Source of the DNA: Terriglobales bacterium
GTDB taxonomy: Bacteria; Acidobacteriota; Terriglobia; Bryobacterales; Bryobacteraceae
Direction: 5' to 3'
DNA: 46,171 nt
Assembly (NCBI GenBank): GCA_027485675.1
Contig: JAIXQP010000020.1
Location: forward strand, 1 to 46,171
The first letter of the stretch is position 1. Each line of letters opens with the position of its first letter. This document shows, one piece after another, positions 1 to 9,168 of the stretch. A program made the translations under genes and the position numbers. The notes under the pieces were generated by a model. It was not told where the DNA came from, searched no databases, and saw only the letters and a program-made list of their open reading frames with translations.

Positions 1-117
1 GTGCTTGCTCAGCACCTTCGTGATCGCGGCCGTCAAGGTCGTCTTGCCGTGATCGATATGTCCGATCGTGCCGATGTTTACGTGCGGCTTACTACGATCA
101 AATTTTTCTTTCGCCAT
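1..117 (-). CDS. tuf: Elongation factor Tu, N-terminal part (cut by window edge)
   Basis: EF-Tu is the GTPase that delivers aminoacyl-tRNA to the ribosome. Only the first 39 codons lie in the window. They read [20 protein letters not shown] and then IDHGKTTLT, which contains the EF-Tu P-loop (GHxDHGKT). The second residue of that motif is Ile where most EF-Tu have Val. The ATG at 117 has an AGGAA ribosome binding site about 8 bases upstream. The gene is last in a cluster of tRNA genes on the same strand, as in the tufB operon of many bacteria. Confidence 0.97.
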   Translation of the reverse strand, partial: MAKEKFDRSKPHVNIGTIGHIDHGKTTLTAAITKVLSKH

Positions 118-147
118 GGGATTTTCCTACCGGGAGGGAGAAGGGAG

Positions 148-223
<76 letters not shown>

Positions 224-232
224 TTAAATTAA

Positions 233-319
233 TGGTGGACAGGGAAGGATTTGAACCTTCGTAGCCCGATGGGCGGCAGATTTACAGTCTGCTGCGATTG
301 ACCGCTCCGCCACCTGTCC
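233..319 (-). tRNA. tRNA-Tyr (anticodon GTA)
   Basis: The 87-base gene has the long variable arm expected of a class II tRNA. The acceptor GGACAGG pairs with CCTGTCC, the discriminator is A and CCA is encoded. The anticodon loop CTGTAAA carries GTA. It sits between two tRNA-Thr genes, the order found in tufB operons. Only 9 bases separate it from tRNA-Thr(GGT), so the tRNA-Gly found at that place in Escherichia coli is absent. Confidence 0.97.
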
Positions 320-341
320 ACACTGTTCCGGCTCGCAAAAC

Positions 342-417
342 TGGAGCTGGCGGAGGGGATCGAACCCCCGACCCTCTGATTACAAATCAGATGCTCTACC
401 AGCTGAGCTACGCCAGC
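342..417 (-). tRNA. tRNA-Thr (anticodon TGT)
   Basis: The acceptor GCTGGCG pairs with CGCCAGC, the anticodon loop is TTTGTAA with TGT, and CCA is encoded at 342-344. It is the first gene of the tRNA-tuf cluster and lies about 45 bases downstream of a good sigma-70 type promoter. Confidence 0.97.
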
Positions 418-467
418 GAACTTATCAGGCGCGCATAGGATTGCTCCGGCAACGGCCAAACAGTTTG

Positions 468-495
468 AGTATAGCAAAGATTTCGGCTTTGCCAA
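468..495 (-). promoter_or_regulatory. Promoter of the tRNA-tuf operon
   Basis: On the minus strand a -35 box TTGGCA (490-495) and a -10 box TATACT (468-473) are separated by 16 bases. Each matches the sigma-70 consensus at 5 of 6 positions. The predicted start lies near 461, giving a leader of about 44 bases before tRNA-Thr(TGT). Confidence 0.7.
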
Positions 496-515
496 ATGGC
501 GGACGAAACTTTCGG

Positions 516-1400
516 TTAACTCGCGGCTGGAGCGGCGGCGGCGGCGGCCGGAACCACCTCCACGGCGACGTTGATCAACTGCTCGCCGCCGCCGAGGGCG
601 ACCCCTTTCACCGGGGTGACGTCGGAGTAGTCCCGTCCCCAGGCGACGGTGACGTGGCCGCTGGCGGGCATGACGTCGTTGGTAGGGTCGAAGTCGAACC
701 AGCCGCATCCAGGGCAAAAGACCGCGGCCCAGGCGTGAGAAGCTTCGGCGCCTATGGAGTTGGGACCGCTGCGGAGGTAGCCACTGACGTAGCGCGCGGG
801 CAGGCCCAACGAGCGCAGGCAGGCGATGAAGAAGTGCGCGAAGTCCTGACAGACGCCGTGTTTGGTTTTGAGAACCTCGCGTACGGGAGTGGTGACGGTG
901 GTAGCTCGCGGATCGTACTCAAACTCCGTGAAGATGCGGTGGGAGAGTTCGAGCGCGGCCTCCAGCAAGGGGCGGCCCACCGTGAAACTCTTGGCGGCGT
1001 AGGCGGCGAACTCCTGGCCGAGCTGAATGAGTGGCGATTCGAAAATGAACTCGCAGGCTTCGAGGGTATCGAGCGTGTCGCGGCGGCGGATCTGATCGCA
1101 GACCTCCTGCCAGGGAGGGGAGATTCCGGCGAGGGGGGGCGCTTCGCCGGCGACCTCGACAACGCTTCGGGCGGTGATGGTCAAAGTTTCGTGGGGTTCG
1201 CTGAGGCAGAAGAAGGTGACGGGGTTGCCGAAGTAGTCGAGACGCTCGTCGAGATCGGCCGGTTCGGGCCGGATGATGAGTTCGTGTTCAATGAGCCGCT
1301 GCCGCTCCGAGGGGCGGGGCGCGAGGTGGACCTCGGTGTGACAGATCGAGACCGGCTCGCTGTAGAGATAAGTCGTCGTGTGGGTGGCGCGGAGCAGCAT
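516..1400 (-). CDS. Transglutaminase-like cysteine protease family protein
   Basis: This 294-residue protein has the bacterial transglutaminase N-terminal domain (about 1-85), then a transglutaminase-like core. The catalytic triad is visible: Cys184 in HGVCQDF, His222 in SHAWAAV and Asp238 in DFDPTND. Family members act as peptidases or amide-forming enzymes; the substrate is unknown. No signal peptide is visible, so it is probably cytoplasmic. It is the last gene of a three-gene minus-strand operon and starts 5 bases after the ATP-grasp/alpha-E gene, which argues for co-translation. The C-terminus is a run of Ala and Pro. The family assignment is firm, the biological role is not. Confidence 0.9.
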   Translation of the reverse strand: MLLRATHTTTYLYSEPVSICHTEVHLAPRPSERQRLIEHELIIRPEPADLDERLDYFGNPVTFFCLSEPHETLTITARSVVEVAGEAPPLAGISPPWQEVCDQIRRRDTLDTLEACEFIFESPLIQLGQEFAAYAAKSFTVGRPLLEAALELSHRIFTEFEYDPRATTVTTPVREVLKTKHGVCQDFAHFFIACLRSLGLPARYVSGYLRSGPNSIGAEASHAWAAVFCPGCGWFDFDPTNDVMPASGHVTVAWGRDYSDVTPVKGVALGGGEQLINVAVEVVPAAAAAAPAAS

Positions 1401-1405
1401 GCAGG

Positions 1406-3904
1406 TTACGGAGCGGAGAGGCGGTGCGAGGTGACCGCGTGGTTGAAGTACGTCCGGGTAAGGCGTTCAGAGAGCTGGCGGAGGTCGGCCCCGGCTTTCT
1501 GGAGGAAGGGTTGGAGGAGGTCGGGATTGGCCAGCTCGACAACGTCGGCGAGTTGGACGCTGGTGAGGAGCCGGAGAAGAATCTTCGCTTCCGGCGGGCG
1601 CCGAGTGAGGGACTTGCTTTCGGGCAGTTGCTCGATGTGCTCGGTCAGGCGGGCCAGTTGGAACACGATCGACCGCGGATTAGCCTCGTCGATGAGGAGC
1701 AAATCGAGAACAAGGTCGGTCTGCATGGAGGTTTGGTAGCGCGACCGGTAGGTCAAGGTGCTGTCGGCGATTTCAAGAACGGCTTCGAGTTCTCCTCGCG
1801 TTACGTGCGGATCGCTGGCGAGGCCATGGCGGAGAAGTTCGATCATTTGGAGGGATCGTTCCAAACGCCGTCCGATATCGAGGAATCGCCAGCCCTCGCC
1901 CCGCGTCATGCTTTCGAGGGCCAGGCCGGAGAAGGCGGCGAGGGTGATGACGGTTTGGTTCAGCAGATCGAGCGCCGCGCTGAGGCGCAAGGCCTCTGGC
2001 GGGGGTTCAGCGGCGAACTGTTGGTCCAGGCGAGTGAGAATGCGCCATGCGTCGGTGGAGATGCGGTCCCGCATGGGCCACACGACGGAATGAATCAAAT
2101 GAATGCTGTGGCCGAGGCTGCCGCGCTTGGTGCCGTCGTATAAGAGCGCCAGGAGCTCGGCTTCCAGATTTTCGCTCGGTCCTTTAATGTAGCCGTGATG
2201 CAGCAGGACCCGGGCGCCGGCTTGGAGGCCACTCGCCTGCGTGGGATCGCTTTCCTGCGTCAAGCGGGGCAGCATCGCCCGGGTGACCCTCACGGCCGAT
2301 TCGACCCGTTCGACGTAACGGCCCAACCAGAAGAGATTGTCGGCGACGCGACTCGGCAGGTCAAACGTGGCGCGGCTGACCGCCAAGCGGTGGGACGAGG
2401 GGGGCAGGAGGGTCAACTGCTCCTCGGCCTTGCCACCGAGTACCCAGGTATCCTTACTTCCACCGCCGCGCTGGACGCTGACGACGAGGTTATCGAGCGA
2501 GGGGGTGACGCGGGTGAGTCCGCCCGGCATCACCTTATATCCACCTTGGTGAGCGACTGCGTAAACGCGCAGGACGACGTGGCGGGGGGAGACCTTGTCG
2601 TCTTCCCAGACCGGAACAGTGGACAGGGCCACCTGTTCCTGCGCGACCCACTTGCCGGGCTCGGCACGCATCCGGGAAACGAGCTTCCGCCGCTCGGCCT
2701 CGGTCAACCGGGCGCCGAAGATGGGCTGATCGCCCGGCTTCGGGAACACGGGTTTCACGACCAAGTTATGCAACTGGCTGGCGACGTAGGAGAGCGGATC
2801 ATCCTGCCCACACCACCAGGTGGCGACGGTGGGCATTTTCAAATCTTCACCCAACAGGTGCCGGCAGAGTGAGGGATAGAAGGCCGAGGGCGCCGCCGAC
2901 TCCAGCAACCCGCTGCCGAGTGCATTGGCGATAGCCACATTGCCGCAGCGAACGGCCTGAACTAGCCCGGGGATGCCCAGCATGGAGTCGGGACGCAATT
3001 CGAGAGGATCGCAGAAGCCGGCGTCCTGTCTGCGCACGATCACATCGACGGGCAGCAGTCCGCCCAAGGTCTTTAAGAAGACTCGATTGTCGCGGACCGT
3101 GAGGTCTCCCCCCTCGACGAGGGTATAGCCAAGGTAGCGGGCCAGGAAGGCATGTTCGAAGTAGGTTTCGTTATAGGGCCCTGGGGTGAGGAGCACGATG
3201 CGGGGATTGTCCCGCTTGGTGACGCAGAGGCCGGCCAAGGTGTCGCGATAGGCCTGGAAGAAACCGGCGAGCCGCTGCACATTTGACGACTTGAAGACAT
3301 CGGGCAGCACGCGGGAGCAAACCAGACGGTTTTCGAGAGCGTATCCGGCTCCGGATGGCGCCTGGGTCCGGTCTGCCAGGACCCACCAATTGCCGTTGGG
3401 AGCGCGGGCGATGTCGGCGGAGTACAGATGGAGAAACGTCCCGCCCGGCAGGTGAATACCTTGGCATGGCCGCAAGAATCCTGGATTGGGATAGATCAGC
3501 TCGGCGGGTAACAACTTCTCCTTGAGGAGCCGTTGCGGACCATAAATGTCGGCCAGGATGCTGTTGAGGAGTTGGGCGCGCTGGGCTACGGCGACTTCAA
3601 TGGCCTTCCACTCACCGGGATCCATGACGAGCGGGAGCGGATCGAGCGGCCAGGGGCGGTCTGTACTTTGGGGATCGCCGTAGACGTTATAGGTGATGCC
3701 GTGATCGTGGATGAGCCGCTGGCCTTCTTTCCATCGTTCGCGGAATTCGCCATCCCGCAGCGAGAGAATGGACTCGGTTAATCCGCGCCAGTGGGGCCGA
3801 ATGTGACCAGGCGGCTGCAGGACCTCGTCGTAGAAACCTTCTTCGGGCTGGTAGCTCCAGGGCGAATCGACGTGTTTCTGCTTGTCAAATGAAGAGCGGG
3901 TCAT
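1406..3904 (-). CDS. Circularly permuted ATP-grasp / alpha-E domain fusion protein
   Basis: The 832-residue protein joins two domains that are separate genes in many bacteria. Residues of about 1-500 are a circularly permuted ATP-grasp domain (formerly DUF404/DUF407), recognised by GITYNVYGD, LTPGPYNETYFEH and NLVVKPVFPKPG. From about 512 to the end is the helical alpha-E domain (formerly DUF403), which starts SRATFDLPSRVADNLFWLGR. ATP-grasp enzymes of this group are predicted by comparative genomics to ligate amino acids or make peptide tags. The product is not known. It lies between two transglutaminase-like genes in one operon, the usual context of this pair. The ATG at 3904 has no strong ribosome binding site. 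Confidence 0.92.
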   Translation of the reverse strand: MTRSSFDKQKHVDSPWSYQPEEGFYDEVLQPPGHIRPHWRGLTESILSLRDGEFRERWKEGQRLIHDHGITYNVYGDPQSTDRPWPLDPLPLVMDPGEWKAIEVAVAQRAQLLNSILADIYGPQRLLKEKLLPAELIYPNPGFLRPCQGIHLPGGTFLHLYSADIARAPNGNWWVLADRTQAPSGAGYALENRLVCSRVLPDVFKSSNVQRLAGFFQAYRDTLAGLCVTKRDNPRIVLLTPGPYNETYFEHAFLARYLGYTLVEGGDLTVRDNRVFLKTLGGLLPVDVIVRRQDAGFCDPLELRPDSMLGIPGLVQAVRCGNVAIANALGSGLLESAAPSAFYPSLCRHLLGEDLKMPTVATWWCGQDDPLSYVASQLHNLVVKPVFPKPGDQPIFGARLTEAERRKLVSRMRAEPGKWVAQEQVALSTVPVWEDDKVSPRHVVLRVYAVAHQGGYKVMPGGLTRVTPSLDNLVVSVQRGGGSKDTWVLGGKAEEQLTLLPPSSHRLAVSRATFDLPSRVADNLFWLGRYVERVESAVRVTRAMLPRLTQESDPTQASGLQAGARVLLHHGYIKGPSENLEAELLALLYDGTKRGSLGHSIHLIHSVVWPMRDRISTDAWRILTRLDQQFAAEPPPEALRLSAALDLLNQTVITLAAFSGLALESMTRGEGWRFLDIGRRLERSLQMIELLRHGLASDPHVTRGELEAVLEIADSTLTYRSRYQTSMQTDLVLDLLLIDEANPRSIVFQLARLTEHIEQLPESKSLTRRPPEAKILLRLLTSVQLADVVELANPDLLQPFLQKAGADLRQLSERLTRTYFNHAVTSHRLSAP

Positions 3905-3986
3905 GAAGACGCGGCCAGCGTCCCCTCCATAATCCCATATCGGCTGCCCGCATTCTCCCTGGCCCGTGGGTTAGAGCGGGTGACCC

Positions 3987-6900
3987 TCATCGCCGCAAGT
4001 CCAAAGTGAGAGGGAACCACGGGTTGTTTTCAACGGGGGGCATCGGCGCGGGCCCCGGGGTGTGGCCGAAGGCAAAGAAGCGGGCCCCACGCCGACTCTC
4101 CGCCTCGAGGGCGTTGACCGGGAAGGTGTCGTTGGCCCGACCTCCGGGATGGGAGACGTGATAGGTGCATCCGCCGACAGAGCGTCCGGTCCAGGTGTCA
4201 TAAAGGTCGAAAATGAGCGGGCTATGCACTGGAATGGTCGGGTGGAGGCAGGACGGCGGTTGCCAGGCCCGATAGCGTACCCCGGCGACCCATTCGCCTT
4301 GCGTGCCCGTGGAGTGGAGGGGGACTCGTCTGCCATTGCAGGTGACAATGTAGCGTTGTCCGAACATTCCTGACACCTTCACTTGCACGCGTTCCACCGA
4401 GGAGTCGACGAACCGGGCGGTGCCGCCGCCGGCGGGTTCCTCGCCGAGGACATACCAGGGCTCGGTGGCCTGGCGGATTTCGATCTCAATCCCGAGGTAG
4501 TTCACGCGGCCGAAGACGGGATACCGGAACTCGAAGTGTGGCGCGAACCATTCGGCAAGAAATGGGTATCCGGCAGCTTGCAGATCCTCCATGACGTCGA
4601 GCAGATCGCGATGAACGAAATGAGGCAGCATGAACTGGTCATGCAGCTGGGTGCCCCAGGCGGTTGGCTTGTGGAGATAGGGTTTCTTCCAGAAGTGGGC
4701 GATCAGAGTGCGGACCAGCAACTGCTGGGTGAGGCTCATCCGGGCATGCGGGGGCATTTCAAATCCGCGGAGTTCGAGGAGGCCCAAGCGGCCGGTGGAG
4801 GAGTCAGGGGAGTAGAGTTTATCGATGCAGAACTCGGCACGGTGTGTGTTGCCGGTGAGGTCGGTCAGAATGTGACGGAAAACCCGGTCGACTAACCAGT
4901 AGGGAAGCGGATTGCTACCGGGCAGGGGAACTTGGTTGAACGCGATTTCCAACTCATAGAGCGCGTCGGCCCTGGTTTCGTCGACGCGGGGGGCTTGGCT
5001 GGTCGGTCCGATAAACAGGCCCGAGAAGAGGTAGGAGAGGGACGGATGGTTGAGCCAGTAAGCGATGAGGCTGCGCAGGAGATCCGGCCGGCGGAGGAAC
5101 GGGCTATCGTTCGGGGTTCGGGCGCCGAGCACGATGTGGTTGCCACCACCGGTTCCGCAGTGCCGTCCGTCGAGCATGAACTTTTCCGTGCCCAAGCGGC
5201 ATTGATGGGCGTCCTCGTAAAGCTCGGTGGTGTGGCGCACGAGGTCCGCCCAGCTGTCCGACGGCTGCACGTTGACTTCAATCACACCAGGGTCGGGCGT
5301 TAGCTTGATGAGCTTGATGCGATGGTCCGGCGGCAGCGAGTAGCCTTCGAAGACCACCGGCATCTGAAGGATGGCCGCCGTTTCTTCAATGGCTCCTACT
5401 AAGTCCAGATAGTCTTCGGTGGCGGTCAAAGGCGGGAGGAAGATATGTAACTGCCCGTTTCTTGGTTCGATGCATAACGCCGTCCGGACGACCCAATCGG
5501 CGGATTCTCCGTGCTTGGGCCGTCGGATTACTGGCGGGGCAACTCTGCGGCCATCCTGTAACTTCACTTCGGGCCGGGCGGGAGGGAGGGGCGGGCGCTG
5601 CGCCATTGGATCCACGGGGGTGATGGGTGGCACCGAGCCCTCGGCGGCCCAGGGCAAACTGGACAGTGGCAAACGGAAGCCGACCGGAGAATCGCCAGGA
5701 ATCAGGAAGATTTTGGCTCCGCGGAGCATCCATAGGCCGGTCTGCCACTCGGGTCCTTTGTGGCCCCAGATTCGCTGCAGGGGGAGGACGAATCCAGTGG
5801 GGTTGTGTAAGCCGCGCTCGAAAACTTTGCGGATCCGTTCTCGCTCTTGCGGGTCTTCGAGACGGTTGTCTTCCGGATCCACATTGATCGGCAGTTGCCT
5901 CTCCTTTTGCAGGTAGTGGACAGGATCTTCATATGCGGTGTTGATGTAGTCCGGGTCGACAGCAAGCCGCTCCGCCAGCTTTTCAGAAAAAGCCAACGCT
6001 TCGGCCGTTCCAAAACCCTGATCAGAACCATCCAAGGCGAGGAGTTTCGGATCATGCCAGATGGGCTGCCCGTCTTCCCGCCAGTAACAGGTAAACGCCC
6101 AGCGCGGTAACGGCTCACCGGGGTACCATTTTCCCTGCCCCATGTGGACTAACCCGCCGGGCGCGAGGCGGGCGCGCAAACGGTCGAGCAGGGCCAAGGC
6201 AAGCCGACGCTTGTTGGGACCCATGGCGGCCGTATTCCATTCGGCGGCTTCCATGTCGTCCACGGAAATGAAGGTCGGTTCGCCACCCATGGTCAGCCGG
6301 ATGTCGTGATCGATGATGTCGCGGTCGACTTGATGGCCAAGGGCTTCAATGGCCGCCCACTGTGGATCGGTGTAGGGGAGCGTGACCCTGGGATCTTCGT
6401 GGATGCGGGTGATCTCCATGACGTGAGCGAACTCCACCTCACACTCGTCAACGCCACCGGAGACGGGCGCGGCGGAGGAGGGCTCCGGGGTGGCCGCGAG
6501 GGGAATATGCCCTTCCCCGGCGAACAGTCCTGAAGTGGGATCAAGACCGATCCAGCCAGCGCCCGGGAGATAGACTTCGGTCCAAGCGTGCAAATCGGTG
6601 AAGTCTTGGGGGGCGCCGGCGGGGCCCTCCAAGGGTTTGACATCGGGCTTCAACTGAATGAGGTAGCCCGAGACGAACCGGGCGGCCAGGCCGAGGTGAC
6701 GAAGAGCCTGTACCAGTAACCATGCCGAATCCCTGCAAGAGCCGACGCGCCGCGAGAGCGTCTCCTCTGGGGTCTGGACACCCGGTTCGAGGCGGATGGC
6801 GTAGTTGATCTGAGTCTGGACCAACTGATTGATGCCTACCAAGAAGTCGATGGTGCGGCGCTTTTCTACGTTGACGGTTTTGAGGAAGGCGTTCAGCAGC

Positions 6901-7274
6901 GGGCCAGCCGGTTCGAGCAGGCGGAAAGGGGCCAACTCCTGATCGAGAGTTCTGTCGTAGGCGAAGGGGAAATCGTTGGCGTAGGGCTCCAAGAAAAAGT
7001 CGAAGGGATTAATGACGACCATTTCCGCCACAAGGTCTACTTCGACCGAGAACTGGCGCACCTTTTCGGGAAACACGATGCGCGCCAACCAATTGCTCTG
7101 CGGATCCTGCTGCCAGTTGATGAAGTGGCCTCCTGGTTCAATCGTCAGCGAATAGGCCGGAATCGGCGTTCGGGCGTGGGGTGCGGGCCGCAGGCGCACG
7201 ACTTGAGGAGAAAGTGTGACGAGACGATCGTAAAAATAGGTTGTCTTGTGGTGGAGCGCGACGCGAATGGGCAT
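3987..7274 (-). CDS. Long transglutaminase with DUF2126 domain
   Basis: This large protein (about 1095 residues) has an N-terminal transglutaminase-like domain with the Cys in GSCRDSAW, the His in DLHAWTEV and the Asp in GLDPTSG. A long DUF2126 region follows to the C-terminus (for example GGEPTFIS and GGGNHIVLG). Such proteins occur with circularly permuted ATP-grasp and alpha-E proteins, and here it is first in that operon, 82 bases ahead of the fusion gene. The frame is open further upstream to a TTG at 7301. I chose the ATG at 7274 because homologues begin with MPIRVALHHKTTY-like sequence. Neither start has a clear ribosome binding site. The enzymatic product is unknown. Confidence 0.9.
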   Translation of the reverse strand: MPIRVALHHKTTYFYDRLVTLSPQVVRLRPAPHARTPIPAYSLTIEPGGHFINWQQDPQSNWLARIVFPEKVRQFSVEVDLVAEMVVINPFDFFLEPYANDFPFAYDRTLDQELAPFRLLEPAGPLLNAFLKTVNVEKRRTIDFLVGINQLVQTQINYAIRLEPGVQTPEETLSRRVGSCRDSAWLLVQALRHLGLAARFVSGYLIQLKPDVKPLEGPAGAPQDFTDLHAWTEVYLPGAGWIGLDPTSGLFAGEGHIPLAATPEPSSAAPVSGGVDECEVEFAHVMEITRIHEDPRVTLPYTDPQWAAIEALGHQVDRDIIDHDIRLTMGGEPTFISVDDMEAAEWNTAAMGPNKRRLALALLDRLRARLAPGGLVHMGQGKWYPGEPLPRWAFTCYWREDGQPIWHDPKLLALDGSDQGFGTAEALAFSEKLAERLAVDPDYINTAYEDPVHYLQKERQLPINVDPEDNRLEDPQERERIRKVFERGLHNPTGFVLPLQRIWGHKGPEWQTGLWMLRGAKIFLIPGDSPVGFRLPLSSLPWAAEGSVPPITPVDPMAQRPPLPPARPEVKLQDGRRVAPPVIRRPKHGESADWVVRTALCIEPRNGQLHIFLPPLTATEDYLDLVGAIEETAAILQMPVVFEGYSLPPDHRIKLIKLTPDPGVIEVNVQPSDSWADLVRHTTELYEDAHQCRLGTEKFMLDGRHCGTGGGNHIVLGARTPNDSPFLRRPDLLRSLIAYWLNHPSLSYLFSGLFIGPTSQAPRVDETRADALYELEIAFNQVPLPGSNPLPYWLVDRVFRHILTDLTGNTHRAEFCIDKLYSPDSSTGRLGLLELRGFEMPPHARMSLTQQLLVRTLIAHFWKKPYLHKPTAWGTQLHDQFMLPHFVHRDLLDVMEDLQAAGYPFLAEWFAPHFEFRYPVFGRVNYLGIEIEIRQATEPWYVLGEEPAGGGTARFVDSSVERVQVKVSGMFGQRYIVTCNGRRVPLHSTGTQGEWVAGVRYRAWQPPSCLHPTIPVHSPLIFDLYDTWTGRSVGGCTYHVSHPGGRANDTFPVNALEAESRRGARFFAFGHTPGPAPMPPVENNPWFPLTLDLRR

Positions 7275-7404
7275 GGGAGTGGAAGGGATCAGACCCTGCA
7301 ACGCGGAAGGGATAGAGCTTCAGTGTAGCGCTGCCAAATTGTAAAAGAGTGCTAAGCAGGTAACCGGCCTCGGAAATACCTCGTCTGCCCAGCGTGGTGA
7401 CTCC

Positions 7405-8577
7405 TTGAAGATCCGGTTACAAGCTCTGTTGCTCGCCGGCTGCGCTGCGGTTTGGGGCCAAAGCGTACATCTCGATCCCGCCCCGCGGCACGCGCTGCCT
7501 ACGCATGTAGACGGCAATACCTCGTCATTTTGGGCGGACGGCGTCCTCCACCTGTTCACCTCGACCGGTGATCCGCTCATGATCAGCCGTGGCCCGGATC
7601 AGTTCGGACCGTTTGAGAGCGCGCCTGTGGATGTGTCCCGCCAGGAACATCGTCCTTTGTGGGTCGAAGCGGCCTGGCGGGACGAGGACGGCACGATCTA
7701 TGGCTGGTATCACCACGAGCCGGGTGAAGTTTGCCCGGGCAAGCCGGGCCTGACGGCGCCGAAGATCGGGGCGGTGGTGTCCTTTGACAATGGCGCCTCC
7801 GTGATTGATTTGGGTATCGTCCTCGAATCCGGAGAGGCGCCTGATTGCAACGCGAAGAATGGATTTTTCGCCTCGGGCCACGGCGACTTCTCGGTTGTGC
7901 TCGACCGAGGTAAGCAGTATTTCTATTTCCTTTTCACGAACTATGGCGGCGATGTGCGGGAGCAAGGGATCGTCATTGCACGCCTTGCCTTCGAAGATCG
8001 AATGCGTCCGGTGGGTGCCGTTCGCAAATATTACCGTGGAGAATGGGAGGAGCCCGGAATCGGCGGCCGCATGACGCCGATCTTCGCAGCCAGCAGGGCG
8101 TGGCAAAGCGAAGATACGGACTCCTATTGGGGTCCTTCCATCCATTGGAATACGGCACTCGAAAGATACGTCGTCCTGATGAATCGCTCCTGTTGCGCAC
8201 CGGGATGGCCGCAAGAGGGGATCTATTTGGCAGCGACGTATGACCTGGCTGATCCGACCTACTGGAGCCGCGCAACTAAGATTCTCGATGGCGCGTCGAT
8301 CCCCGAACATCCCGGTTACTACCCACAAGTAATGGGCCTCGAAGCCGGCGGAACTGACACGGAGGCTGGGTTGGTGTCCCGCTTATATATCATGGGCGTT
8401 TCCCACTGGTATCTGCGGTTTGCCTATGCCGAGGCGACTCCTCCGGAAGAGCCTTACGATGGGACCACGACAGTAGGGCCACAAGCGCTACTTGGGGGAC
8501 CGCAGGTGGGTCTCAACAACCGGTTGCATTTCCGGCCGAAGCCGCAGGTCAACACGAATAGACGAGTCCGGCGATAG
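7405..8577 (+). CDS. Secreted beta-propeller protein, glycoside-hydrolase-like
   Basis: The 390-residue protein begins with a signal peptide (MKIRLQALLLAGCAAVWGQ, cleavage expected after Ala-Val-Trp-Gly-Gln). The mature part has repeated beta-strand blades typical of five-bladed propeller glycosidases and related proteins: FWADGVLHLFTS, YGWYHHEP, GAVVSFDNGASVIDLG, YFYFLFTNYGG and WGPSIHWN. The start codon is a TTG at 7405 with only a weak upstream GGTGA. It is transcribed away from the DUF2126 operon. I cannot tell whether it has catalytic activity or which sugar it acts on, so the propeller fold is inferred and the substrate is left open. Confidence 0.7.
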   Translation: MKIRLQALLLAGCAAVWGQSVHLDPAPRHALPTHVDGNTSSFWADGVLHLFTSTGDPLMISRGPDQFGPFESAPVDVSRQEHRPLWVEAAWRDEDGTIYGWYHHEPGEVCPGKPGLTAPKIGAVVSFDNGASVIDLGIVLESGEAPDCNAKNGFFASGHGDFSVVLDRGKQYFYFLFTNYGGDVREQGIVIARLAFEDRMRPVGAVRKYYRGEWEEPGIGGRMTPIFAASRAWQSEDTDSYWGPSIHWNTALERYVVLMNRSCCAPGWPQEGIYLAATYDLADPTYWSRATKILDGASIPEHPGYYPQVMGLEAGGTDTEAGLVSRLYIMGVSHWYLRFAYAEATPPEEPYDGTTTVGPQALLGGPQVGLNNRLHFRPKPQVNTNRRVRR

Positions 8578-9168
8578 TTGGCGGATTGGGAATCGCGAAC
8601 CTGCGGGCCGGTGCCGTAGCCGGCCTGTGCCTCTTCCCAGGGCGGTCAGGAGGACGGCGCGGATCCCCACCACGTTGGCCCTGACCGTTGCCAGTGTCCA
8701 CGACTCGTAGGCAGCGACTTCGCTCCTCGGAGCAGCGGATCTACCTGCATGGCCCGATGGATTCGGCCTACGACGCGGCGGCGATCTGGACGATGAGCCG
8801 GCGGCTGGGCCATCTGCCGATCATCGATCCGAAGACGCTAACCAAGCTCTGTTCGGGTGCGTGGGGCGGCCGAAGTGATGACTCATTCAATGTTCGGAGT
8901 GCTGGCTTTGACGGCTGATCAGCTCCTGTGCCTACCCCGCCCAGCTAGTGAACGCGAGTTCACCCGAAAAGACCACTAAGTCAACACGTGCACGGAGTCA
9001 AGGAAGAGATCTAACGTTTTGCTCATGAACGGGGCGGCGCCTCGCCTTTTCTCGCCGCTCGATAGATCGCCTCAGGCGAGGCAATCTGTCCTTCCAGCCC
9101 TGATGATCGCACCATTCAAAAGATTCTGAACGGAGCTTTTCCAGTCGGTTCTTCGAAAATGACTGCCT
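8578..9168. other. Gene-poor stretch with transposase debris
   Basis: This 590-base stretch lies between the propeller gene and the IS110 transposase. It contains one recognisable fragment of a DDE transposase (8724-8843). The rest shows no convincing gene. A small hairpin GCCTC-AGGC-GAGGC lies near 9070-9084. Part of the right side must belong to the 3' flank of the IS110 element, but its end could not be placed. Confidence 0.5.
8724..8843 (+). pseudogene. DDE transposase fragment
   Basis: One frame reads YLHGPMDSAYDAAAIW, then SRRLGHLPIIDP. This matches the region around the second catalytic Asp of IS1182/IS5-type transposases, where a typical sequence is MDSAYDA...LGHVPIID. The similarity stops after IIDP and the frame ends soon after at 8918. 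No N-terminal or C-terminal transposase part is found nearby. It is a short remnant of an older insertion, next to a younger IS110 copy. Confidence 0.55.

Noticed and set aside
441-1739. Long plus-strand frame opposite the transglutaminase genes (and similar long antisense frames such as 42326-44194)
   Set aside because: They lie opposite clear enzyme genes and have the composition of antisense reading in GC-rich DNA (runs of Arg, Gly, Pro, His). No domain is recognisable.
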